DNA from: Phallus indusiatus
Lineage: Eukaryota; Basidiomycota; Agaricomycetes; Phallales; Phallaceae
DNA length: 64,000 nt
Assembly: GCA_027605045.1 (NCBI GenBank)
Contig: JAQFWX010000038.1
Location: forward strand, 62,001 to 126,000
Reading direction: 5' to 3'
In this document: positions 34,336 through 44,473 of the stretch, piece by piece
Numbering within the stretch: position 1 is the first letter of the stretch
Layout of the letters: every line of letters starts with the position of its first letter
The notes under the pieces: generated by a model
Seen by the model: only the letters and a program-made list of their open reading frames with translations
Told to the model about the DNA's origin: nothing
Databases searched by the model: none
Program-made: the position numbers and the translations under genes

Positions 34336-36980
34336 ATGTCTGCAGAACCTTCACGACCTACCTCTTCATCTACGAAGCCCTTGACCCGCAAGGGACGATT
34401 TGACGATATCAAGCAAGCGTTGCTTGAAGCACAAAAAGAATGGAGTATGGATTCCATGCCTGGCTGCGTAGCCATCACCCACGAAAGTGGGAAATGTACC
34501 CACTGCGATGAGTATATCTCGCACATTAGTACCGCTGCAAGCAAGCGTACCATTGTTCTTGACGAGAAAGACATCAAAGAGTGCCTACTCGAGGCATTCC
34601 CGTTCCTGCAAAAAGAGTGGGATGATTTACGAAAGCACCTCGAAGACGCTAACGACTACGCCGACCAGACCGTCCAAGAACTCAAGGACGTTGAGAGACG
34701 AGAGGACGACCTTCGAGATCGTATACGGGAACTCGAGGACAAGTTGAAGCAAGCCCCACAGGCAGCATCGCCTGTGTCATCTAGGAAACGACCTCGGTCA
34801 GAGGCCAAGGGCCCCACGAATCATGGGCCCGTAGGATTCGACGCGTACGACAACAACGACGATGATCTAGACGACCACGATTGGGCGGACTCCTACAATG
34901 ACGAGTCGGTACTCGACTCCAACGGTCAACCCGTTCCTCCCCACTCTGGGGACGATTTCGGCCTGATGGACAGGCTGGACCCTGAAGAGGAGTCATTATT
35001 GTCTAGGCGACAACTCGCTGAGAAAGTCCTTGCTGAGTTCCCAGGAACTCCCCGTATCTCCAACCAGGCCAAGTACCACGATACGTGGCCCACTTTCATG
35101 CACGGCCACAACCCCACAGCTTCTCGAGCAGGGAAAACCCCTGTACCTGGGCCAGTTCCCGACCCACTCGCGTGGTACATGATGTGTCCACTGGATGATC
35201 CCTCATTCGTACTCCAGGGGAAGCAGATCTGGAAGAAACCACCCATATTGGACACACCTCAAAAAGTTGCAATGCACGCGCGCATTAGACTTGCCTGGGA
35301 TGTAGGCATGATGTTCATCAATAGAAAGAAGAAAGAGCGAGACTACGCTCGCCTCACTATCGGGGAGCGCCCTGAAGCTTTTCCATACCCAACAGAAGGG
35401 CAAATGGACCTGGAAACGGGTCGCCTCTATGAGACGTGGTATAAGGACCCCGCCTCCGTACCCTTTTATATAAGGGTTGAACCATCGGGATCGCTGAATA
35501 TCAGCGATGTTGAAGTCGTAGCGTGGCTTCGAAAAATATTCCCGAATCGGGAAACAAGGAAGACTGTATTCCCCCTTGTAGCAGAGATATGTACCGAGCC
35601 TGGACTATCCACCTGGCTCAACGCCACTGGCATCAACGTCGACAAGACGGTGAATAACTCCCCATCCATAATCGAAGGATGGCGTCGAGCATATACCCTG
35701 CCTCAGGGTAACATTCCCACCAAGGAAGAAGTTGTCGGGATGCTGCGATATAACTGTGTAAATACCCGATTAATCGAAACTCGATTAGGACCACTATTTG
35801 AGCGGTGGCGATCACACACTAACAGCAACACCATCGCCGTGAAGTGGCGAGAATCTCAACCCACCATTTCGTCGCTGTTACCAGGGCGTCACACTGGAGA
35901 CATTGTAGGGTTTAGCCAAAAAAAGGATCCTAAGAAAATTATGGTTTGAGGCATAGGCTATTGACAATTTACCAAATTGCAAAATTATATTATAACTAAT
36001 ACTCAGGTCAAGGGATTCTGGCTTGCAAAATTGTCAGTATACTGCTATAATTATCTTAACTAAATTATGTAATAATTCTTTATCATATAAGCCTATGATT
36101 AATGTTATCCATTTGGTAAAATAATGAATAAAATGAAACTTACATTATCATCATTCATATTGAAGAATGTTCTAAAAATCTTTTTTATATTTATTGTGAA
36201 AATATATTTCTATTATAATTTAGATGCACGGATAAACCTTAATTTTAAGCATGAGATTACATTGTATAATATCAGAGTTTTCCTGGGAAAACCTTAATAA
36301 TACAGGGATTCCTGGAAAATCTTGAGAAAACTCTAATGTCACATATTGTGACCTTAAGTTTTAATTACACAGAAACTCAATATTTTTCACTCCCTCAAAA
36401 TTATGATGAAAAATTGTACTGATAAGTAATTATATTAACTTCATTATATAATTTTCTGCTATGGTTAATAATAATATATGTTTTATTTTGTATACTGTTT
36501 GATTGAAAAGAAAAAGTTATTGATAGTGTTATATAAGTAAAAATTCTTACATAATTTAACTAAGATAAAAATAGCAACATACTGACAATTTTTCAAGTCA
36601 GAATCCCTTGATCTGAGTATTAGTTATAATATGATATTACAAGTTAGTGAATTGTCATATGCCTATACCTCGAACTATAATTTTTTTAGGATCCTTTTTT
36701 TGGTCAAACCCTACAATGTCTCCAGTGTCAGTATCGAAGACGACGTCGCCACAATCGTCGTGACACCGCCCCTGCAGCTCCCATTGCTGGATCTTCGAAG
36801 GAGACTCCCTATGTGGAGTCCACCGCCAATTCGCCTCCCTCGGCGAAAGCACTGCTCCCAGCAGATATCGCTGAGAAAGAACTCGTGATCGACCCCGATC
36901 AATACGAGGTCCTGGATAGACCAGGAGCAGGCCCTCAAGGTGATATTGAGATGGCCATGGATTATACCGCGGACGACTGA
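34336..36980 (+). pseudogene. Gypsy-3 extra ORF (ORF3), 601 codons, split by an 836-bp element
   Basis: The parts 34336-35891 and 36731-36980 join in frame to 601 residues. N-terminal part: ALLEAQKEWSMDSMPGC, then a Cys/His cluster (GCVAITHESGKCTHCDEY), FPFLQKEWDDLRKHLED and a coiled coil to about residue 140. Then a basic KKRPR-like patch (SSRKRPRSEAKG), an acidic linker, a Trp/Tyr-rich segment (LAWYMMCPLDDPSF) and a helical C-terminal region (NISDVEVVAWLRKIF, SPSIIEGWRRAY). The tail ends MAMDYTADD. It lies 139 nt after the pol stop, as in Gypsy-2. It has no membrane segment, so it is not envelope-like. No family was recognised. The frame itself has no stop apart from the insertion. Confidence 0.82.
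35892..36727. mobile_element. 836-bp MITE with CACTG ends in Gypsy-3 ORF3
   Basis: The ends read CACTGGAGACATTGTAGGG in inverted orientation and the similarity continues for about 148 bp on each side. The 3-bp flank TCA is duplicated (35889-35891 and 36728-36730). CACT ends and a 3-bp duplication point to the CACTA superfamily. The centre is very AT-rich and non-coding, unlike the host element. Confidence 0.8.
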
Positions 36981-37021
36981 GACTCACTCGTCGTATCATG
37001 TATTGACTTGACGCTCAAGTC

Positions 37022-37033
37022 AGCGGGGGAGGA
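37022..37033 (+). other. Polypurine tract of Gypsy-3
   Basis: AGCGGGGGAGGA directly precedes the LTR that begins TGTAACGG. Confidence 0.65.
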
Positions 37034-37297
37034 TGTAACGGTTCCGCTATGAGCAGCGGACTACTATTAACCATAGTACATATTCGTATATACATACAAT
37101 TGTATGCAGACGATCGTCACCTGCACAAGTACCTAGTATTATGTAATGTACATAGGCGCCGTCACACCAGTAAATACCGCGTAACGGTAAAGGCGCCAGA
37201 AGCCTTTCTTACCTACACTTGCAAATATACAGCTTTATACTGTTTGTTGTGAGTCCGTAAGAACCGGGCTAATCGTAAACTGTAACGAAACGTTACA
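37034..37297 (+). repeat. Gypsy-3 3' LTR
   Basis: 264 bp from TGTAACGG to CGTTACA. It shares ends and stem-loop style with the Gypsy-2 LTR (TCCGCT/AGCGGA, TACCG/CGGTA, TGTAACG/CGTTACA) but little primary sequence inside. Confidence 0.82.
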
Positions 37298-37592
37298 CTT
37301 AGGGACCCTCACTCTAGGGATAGCGACTATATACATGAAAAACGATAACGCGGCGTGCGGCCCTGACACAGCTAAGTGCTAGGCGCCCGAACCGAGCCTA
37401 AGCGACGTGATGTCACGGGCATCACACCGGGTACAAGCGTGCGACGCGCGCGAGTAGAGAAAGTGAGATAGAGACGGAACAAGGAAACGGAAAGTGAAAG
37501 TAATGGACGGGAAATGTAAATGGAATAGAAATAAATATATACCGATGATAATAAATAAGGAAAATGAGGGGACGCGGTAGCGTACCCTGACA
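37298..37592 (-). repeat. Gypsy-1 5' LTR remnant
   Basis: Matches the Gypsy-1 LTR from CTTAGGGACCC to CCCTGACA. About 110 bp of its other end are missing, having been cut off by Gypsy-3. It is followed by ATATG (37593-37597), the mate of the duplication at 17891-17895. Confidence 0.88.
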
Positions 37593-37702
37593 ATATGCTT
37601 AAACAAATTTTCGAAATAAAAATTGTACTATGTTTATGGTACAGTTCTGGTGAAATCTTTTGAACTCCACAGTGAAACAACCTCGAGAGCTACATCCTTC
37701 TC

Positions 37703-39644
37703 ATGCCAGCGGCACGTCAATCTAAAACCAAAAAAGTGTCAGATAAGACCCCAGCAATAGAAAACATACCATTGCCTCCAAAACGTAAAGTCGGAAGACC
37801 ACGAAAAAACCCCATGCCTGTCATAACGAGTGAAAACACAATGCCGGATTCTGCTTCTGTTCCTCCTGTAGGTCCTTCAGGAGATGATTTGGCGGCAATA
37901 ATAGGAAACCCTGATTATGACCAATGTATGATTGAGCTTGACAACGAACGATATGTGGCTGGGTTGGACATACCTCTTGGACCAGCTGAGGATGACAACA
38001 TATTTGCTGTGCCAGCCAGTAGAAATGTCACCTCTGATGGACCTAAAAGGAATAATGGAGGAAAGGATCAGGAGGGTGATGTACAGATGATAGAGGAAGA
38101 GGGAGAGGATGAAGATTTTACTGCTGAGATAGAGGAAACTGCGGCTGATATCAGTATGTCGTTTTCATATATCTAGATGAAGAAAACTTACAAACAAATC
38201 CTAGCTACTAAAGGAGCAATATCATTTTTAGTTCCATTGCCGAATGGAACAAGTGATGGGTTAGACATTCCATCAAATCTGACATGGCAGGATGTCAGGT
38301 TCCGTTTGGCAGAAAAAATGGAAGTACCTGTCAATTCTCTGAATATTGGCTACAAATTCTCGACCCATACAGTCCGTGACCCCCAGAGATGTCTTGGATC
38401 AGTTGCAAATTGGCTGGATTTGGTTGCAAAAGCACATTTGGCAATGAAGGTTCATGCCAAGGCTAAGAATAAAGGAAAGCCATTCGAGATACACATCAAG
38501 GATATGAATCTACCTCCGGATGCAAAGGCAGCAAAGGCAACGAGCGAGAAACTGCGACTAGGAGGATCCGGAGGTACGAAAGGTGGTGGTGGTAGTGGTG
38601 TAGAGCCATCTTTTGCGGCGAACTCCGGGCAGGAGGTCTTCTCGGAAGGCCGATTAGTCAAGCTTCTCGAACTCAAAACAAAATGTGGTAAACATGACCG
38701 GAATTGCATTGTAACCTCTAAAGGTGAACATATCCGCCTTTTAAAAGAGCACATTAGCCTCTGGGCTATGTTAGTGGTGTGTTACTCTCCTTTTGCCCTA
38801 TATGCAAACCTGATTAGTCAACAGTCATGCGGAATGGGTGATAAGGACTTGATAAAACCACCTGACTTGGTTATCACTCAGGCAAAGACTTCTTCCGAAG
38901 CACGGGATCATATTGCACCTCCACGTGGTATTGTTCGAGGCCCAAAAAATAGCGCAGAATCTGATGACCTCCTTGAACAGGGAGAGGAGACTGATGCGAA
39001 TGGCATTGAAGATCCGCAACAATTTCCATTCCTCTCTTCTTGGCTAAAGGAACTTGAATGAAAGTCCTGGTGCAGATGATAGGTGCTACTACCAGTATCT
39101 CCCATTCATTGAGAAAGAGGGATACCGGCGAGTTTCTGAGCTTGCAGATCTGATTACAGACTCAGAACTCCGTGCCATTTGCCCAGGAATGCCAATGGCA
39201 ACTGCGAAAAGCCTTATCCGGTTTGTGTTAGGGCGACTCAGGGCACACACCTAGAGGAGGCAAAACCTAAGATCTATTGCGGGGCAGCAACTAACTACTC
39301 ACCTAGAGGAGGGAAAACCTAAGAGAACAAGCTTAGGTATCCCCCTCTAGGGAAAACGCATATAAATACAGAGTACGAGGCGCCCGACTGATCCCCATGG
39401 GATCCGAGGAGATAGAAACAGAAATCGGAGTAAATCGAAGAAATCGAGAAATCGAAGAAACGACAAAAGTAGTGGAAATGGTAAGATACGGAAAGTGAAG
39501 GAAATCGAAGTGCGAAATGAAACCGAAAGAAATCGAAAAGATCGAATAATCGAGCGAGGTGCTAGCGTACCGTGACAGTTTGCCCAAATTGACACAAAAA
39601 GGATTCGTCAATCATCAAAACAACTTTATAATGGAGCATACTAG
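37703..39644 (+). pseudogene. Passenger gene of the Tc1/mariner element, broken
   Basis: An open reading frame starts at 37703 (MPAARQSKTKKV) with an AT-hook-like KRKVGRPRKNP near residue 32 and an acidic stretch (EEEGEDEDF). An in-frame TAG stands at 38174-38176 and the frame continues at once (MKKTYKQILATKGAISFLVP, IPSNLTWQDVRFRLAEKM). A Cys/His-containing part (LKTKCGKHDRNCIVTSKGEHIRLL) is followed by a frameshift near 39053. The C-terminal segment (ADLITDSELRAICPGMPMATAKSLIRF) resembles SAM-like helical bundles. It is split by the solo LTR at 39226-39577 and ends at a TAG at 39642. It converges with the transposase gene. Function unknown; a DNA-binding helper role would be a guess. Confidence 0.7.
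39226..39577. repeat. Solo LTR, family B, copy 2
   Basis: 352 bp, TGTTAGGGCGACTC...CCGTGACA, flanked by GTTTG (39221-39225 and 39578-39582). Removing it restores the passenger frame LIRF/AQIDTK. Confidence 0.9.
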
Positions 39645-39678
39645 CAACAGGTGTAAATACAAAACTAGTACATCATGC

Positions 39679-40859
39679 CTAGTAACCACAGTGTTTATAC
39701 CATGCTTGTGCATGCTCTGATTTGATACTCCAGACAGCCTCATGTAAACGCATGTATATCTGACTCTCATCATCATCTAAAACCGCAAGCCACATAAGAT
39801 TGCCGTTCCGCCGGATGACATTCTTGATGAATGAAAACGCGAGCTCAATTGGATTATAATCCGGAGAATAAGGTGGAAGGAATTCAACTTTCATTCCACT
39901 GTATAATAGATATTAGAATAGTCAGTGCATTGAAAAAAAAACCCACCGATCTGTTATCATTTTCAACACCTCCGGACATTTGTGAATCCGGCAATTGTCC
40001 ATGACAATCACTGAATTTGGCTCTGGATAAGGCTGCATTTGATCCAACAGACCTTCAATAAAAGTGGCGAAGCTTGCAGTGTTGAATGACCCCTTGAGAA
40101 TGTTTACATGTAAGATGCCGGAAACTGATAAAGCCGGAAGAATGGAATATCTGAAGATTTTTGAATGATTTGTATGGAAATATATTGAGCAGCGTACCTT
40201 TTTCCTCTCACAAAGAAAGTTTTGTGGATAGCCTTCTCACCAGAAATTGCCCACGCACGATTCCTGAATGTAGTGCGGCGATCACACGCACTCTCATCCA
40301 CAAAGACAAGCTGATTGCAAGAGTAGTTCGAGATTCGCAAAATATACTCTGCACGCAGTTCTTCCGATCGTTCATATGCAACGCTTGTAATCTATACAAA
40401 TAACATTTATACTACCATAAACCACAGAAAAATGGAGAAGTATTGACTCACCTTTTTCATAGTGAACCCACTGCGCTCCAGAGCCCTCCAAATTGTTGAC
40501 TGGGATGCTTGCTTTCCGCAGATTTCTTCCAGCTCAGCTTGCAGCTCATCTAAGAAGATGTCATTCGTTCGCTCAATGCTTCCATGAAGATACTGCCGAA
40601 ATCACATCAGTAAATCACTCAAAAGTGATGGTGTATAACTTACATCAATGTCTTCACCATCCAAAAGACGTTTCCTGCCCCGTTTTTTACCCTCCACTTG
40701 GTTTATTGGGTTTCCGGTCATGAAGTATCGATCCGACAGGGTATTGATAGTCTTCACATTGAGATCGGTTAAACTTGATACTTCCAGGGGCGAAAAATAT
40801 TTAAGAAGCCGGATTACTGTCCAGGCATGATCATCAGAAACCTTCTGACCTTTTTTCAT
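39679..40859 (-). CDS. Tc1-type DD34E transposase
   Basis: Cut-and-paste transposase with an N-terminal helix-turn-helix region (SPLEVSSLTDLNVKTINTL, then a basic KKRGRKR). A second DNA-binding part follows (SQSTIWRALERSGFTMKK). The catalytic triad is complete: FVDES, VMDNCRIHK and PPYSPDYNPIE, with 34 residues between the second Asp and the Glu. Four introns (near 40590-40645, 40395-40450, 40140-40200 and 39900-39945) splice with GT-AG ends and intact motifs. The C-terminus ends KHCGY. No stop or frameshift was found, so the enzyme could still be functional, although its own element is now ~23.7 kb long and unlikely to move. It could act on deleted copies elsewhere. Confidence 0.85.
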
Positions 40860-41259
40860 GCGAGAAAGCTGGCGTTTTCGAGGATGGCGTGGATGAGATG
40901 GTGGTGGCCGGTTTGGCTAGCTGAGTTTGAATTTCCAAACCTTCGTGCTCCGTCAAACTGACTGTTTCTGGTGATTACACCATAAATAAATATACAAGTC
41001 ATTATGACCTCTTAACAGAGTGTGATTTTGAGTAGATCAAGAGAATTTAACAACTTAGAGATTTATTTTCAGCTGGAATATCCAAGTATGAATATGTCTA
41101 TGAACCACTTTCGAAAAAAGGGATTTATTTACTATGATATATTCACTAAAATTAAGTATCTTACAGAAGATAATTTTTGGAGTTTATTTCGTTTCTAAAT
41201 CTAGTATGCTTGTCAAGATATGAATTTTTCAGTTGAGAGCGTGAACGCATGTCGGAGCT

Positions 41260-41283
41260 GGAAAACAAATTTGCAAACGGCAA
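41260..41283 (-). repeat. Right terminal inverted repeat of Tc1/mariner element
   Basis: Perfect inverted copy of 17607-17630, followed by TA at 41284-41285. Confidence 0.9.
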
Positions 41284-41285
41284 TA

Positions 41286-42063
41286 ACAGTAAATACTCGA
41301 CCAAATCCTTTAAAAATTGGCTTAAAATTTTCAATATGATTCAAAATTAATTCTGATGACTTGAAGTAGTTACCGGCATTGAGTTTTGAATTGATTTTGA
41401 ATTTTTTTAAGGAATTGTTGCATGTCCTCTGCTGCTTACATGAGGCGAAAAGTGATACTGTCCACTAGTGTCCACTTGTCGGTTTTCTTAGCGAAACTGA
41501 CGCGACCAATGAGACGCGACCTAAACTGCAGTCACGTGACGTGCGCAAAGTGCAATTTTCGACAAAAACAGTTTACCGTAGCCTCAAACATCGTGCCGGT
41601 TACCAACTAATGTGCTTATAATATATTTAAGATATTATTAAAGAATGTGTTTTCTCAGAATTTTGAAATATTGATGCCGAGATGAGCTATAAGCTGCGAA
41701 AGTTCTGAGACCCTCATTTTCATTGTGTGATTGATTATATGTTTTAATGCATATTTAATTTTCTGATTTGGCTTGCATACTGTAGCCATACATCTCTAGT
41801 ATCCGAAACCCAATTTTCATACAATTTGATGTTGTCGTTGTTGTTGCACGACAAAAAACGCTACCGGGACTTATCCTGTATTTTGCTCCAAGCCCCTTCT
41901 ACGAAGGTCCTGCGGAGCTCGAGTCGGAGTATGAAGGGGCTTGGCCGAACCTAGCGAGATGTGGAGCCGCCCGCGAACTCGGACATAATATCATGCCATC
42001 ATCCAAGATGTCATTATTCCCATCTTGCCCTTCGCTCGTTCATTCAGTTTCTGAACTTCAATA
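41286..42063. other. Host intergenic region right of the nest
   Basis: Host flank between the transposon and cytochrome c. It is AT-rich up to about 41880, then carries the palindromic repeat copy 2. The last ~100 bp must contain the cytochrome c promoter; a TC-rich leader (CATCTTGCCCTTCGCTCG) is visible near 42020. No gene was recognised. Confidence 0.4.
41871..41965 (+). repeat. Short dispersed palindromic repeat, copy 2
   Basis: Inverted relative to copy 1 at 17309-17400. It contains CCAAGCCCCTTC and its inverted end GAAGGGGCTTGG 58 bp apart, with GGTCCTGCGGAGCTCGAGTC between them. Confidence 0.55.
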
Positions 42064-42729
<666 letters not shown>

Positions 42730-42915
42730 TTTAGCTATTTAATGTTTTTGGACACTCAATTGACAATTGTTACCGTTTGTAGAGCTCTAAATATACACTT
42801 CTATTAAGAACGATAGTTTGGACTCGACTCAATTGGGACAGAAGCGTTGCTGAGATCCTTTTCATTTACTCCGATGTGAATCATTTAGTGATACAGTCAA
42901 TTATATACGTTCCAT

Positions 42916-44361
42916 TTAAGGTTTTCTTTTCTTCACATCATCATCTTTCACAGGATGAAGGACCACTTTGTTAGGAGCTCCTGAGATTACACCGGCATGT
43001 CCTTTAGACCAGTCGTAGGATATGGCATATGCCATAATTGTTCCGTTGTGATTGAAAGCACATGCAGTTATAGGAGCGGGAGAGCGATCAAAAGCTATCC
43101 GTGTATATAAGATGGGAGTTCAGCCATATATAACGATAAACCTACTCTTGACAAGACTTCGCTGATCTTTATTCCACGTCTGCATGCCTCCGTCACTACC
43201 TAAATAAAAATCAACTCGTCTGAATGATTTATCGAACGATAAATAATTACCTCCCGTAATAAAAGTGCCGGAACTTTTATGAAATACTATAACGTTTACC
43301 GAATATATTTCGGTTCTTTTTGGAGTTGTAATCTCGTGTCGATGACACCTAAATGTAAAATTGGACCTATTTTGCTATTAATTACGTAGATCAATATAGA
43401 CACCTTCTTAATCAACTTACGAGTTATCTTTGTCGTCAACGTATTGTACCGCAACGCGCCCTTCTATGCTACCGACAGCAAATCCATTACCAGTAGGGAA
43501 ACAGGCTACACATCGTGTTTGCCATTTTAGCGGAGAGTTAATGGTCTACGTAATATTGATGAAGTAACAATGCTAACTTCAGCATAAACGCACTTTCAAG
43601 ATTATCTGGGGATTATTTAAGTTGATGATCACAATGTGCCGGTCAGCTGTAGCAACGACGAGAAGAGGGTAGACAGTATCCATGCTGTAACACCTATCAG
43701 GCAGAGAGACGGTCGCGATTGGATTGGGCGACTGTAAGTCCCAGTACTAGTTTAGCGCGGTGAGAAACAAATCAGTAAAAAGAGGGAATGTATTTTATAA
43801 AGTACCTTGACTGTTTTGTCCCAGCTACCAGTAACAAGGTATCCCACAGATGCAGGTGTATCCACCCATCTACACGACTTAATTGGCGCATCATGCGTTG
43901 CTACCTGAGAGTTTTGACCTGTAGCGAGATCAAATGCACGCGCAACTTTGTCGCCTCCGACGGAAATAACTTTGGATCCATCCTACGAAAAGCCCGAGAA
44001 TGGAAGCTTGAGATGTACATACGCGAAGTCAGAGCGAGTATCGTGATTCATACCTTCGTCCAACATACATCAAATACGGGTGCTTCGTGATTATACATTG
44101 CTTTACCACGCGTCTGACCATTCGGTGCAACCTCGTAAATACGGACCTAACTAAAAGCATGAATATCGGTCGGAAATGCATTAAAATGACGAGTTGAGCT
44201 AAAGCAAGAGGAATTCATGAACTTACGCTGCAATCCCAGCTACCGACTGCTAGGAAATCAGCAACGGGTGAAAACGCTAAACATGATATTGAATCTGTCG
44301 GTGGGTCCGCTAATTCTAGATCGGACGGTTGTTGATTCATAGTCGTCCCGAACATTGACAT
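42916..44361 (-). CDS. RAE1: mRNA export factor RAE1/Gle2 (WD40)
   Basis: Seven-bladed WD40 protein that docks mRNA export complexes at the nuclear pore through Nup98. The N-terminal [14 protein letters not shown] and [13 protein letters not shown] and the first blade [16 protein letters not shown] are diagnostic. Later come [55 protein letters not shown] and the C-terminal signature [27 protein letters not shown], with [10 protein letters not shown] at the end. Many short introns divide it. I fixed the start at the ATG that gives MSMFG. It diverges from the F-box gene with only 112 bp between starts. Confidence 0.9.
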
Positions 44362-44473
44362 CGTGGTGGCGGATAGAGCGAGTACTGTTGCCGAGATGCC
44401 GTTTCTTATAGTGACGGTTTTGTCACGGTCAAGCGCTTTGACCTCCTGTTCCAACAACGGGACTTTCACCGAC

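Larger units (their letters stand above)
33277..37297 (+). mobile_element. Gypsy-3: 5'-truncated relative of Gypsy-2
   Basis: Plus-strand remnant starting within the integrase C-terminal region. It contains the chromodomain part of pol (to 34196), the extra ORF3 (34336-36980), a polypurine run and a 3' LTR (37034-37297). It has the same layout and the same stem-loop-dense sequence as Gypsy-2, with clearly diverged bases. Its 3' end is joined to the middle of a Gypsy-1 LTR (37298), so it was inserted into the Gypsy-1 5' LTR. Confidence 0.85.
17896..37592 (-). mobile_element. Gypsy-1: Ty3/Gypsy chromovirus, heavily interrupted
   Basis: LTRs that begin TGTTAGGGC and end CCCTGACA stand at 17896-18973 (3' LTR) and 37298-37592 (remnant of the 5' LTR). 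Outside them the 5-bp target duplication ATATG occurs at 17891-17895 and 37593-37597, so the two outer ends belong to one insertion into the Tc1/mariner element. Pol runs on the minus strand at 18986-23619. The gag region and the 5' part were lost or overwritten by later events at 23620-37297. A purine run next to the 3' LTR (18974-18984 on the minus strand) fits a polypurine tract. Confidence 0.85.
17607..41283 (-). mobile_element. Tc1/mariner-type DNA transposon, host of the nest
   Basis: Bounded by 24-bp perfect inverted repeats at 17607-17630 and 41260-41283 (outer end TTGCCGTTTGCA) and flanked on both sides by TA (17605-17606 and 41284-41285), the target of this superfamily. Inside are a DD34E transposase (39679-40859, minus) and a converging passenger gene (37703-39644, plus). 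Removing the 19.7-kb Gypsy-1 insertion and the solo LTR at 39226-39577 leaves an original element of about 3.6 kb. The orientation given is that of the transposase. The ends, target and transposase class agree with each other, which makes the call strong. Confidence 0.88.

Noticed and set aside
17309..41965. The outer palindromic motifs as the terminal repeats of the large transposon
   Set aside because: Perfect 24-bp inverted repeats with a TA duplication further inside (17607 and 41283) define the real ends, and the distances from the motifs to those ends differ on the two sides.
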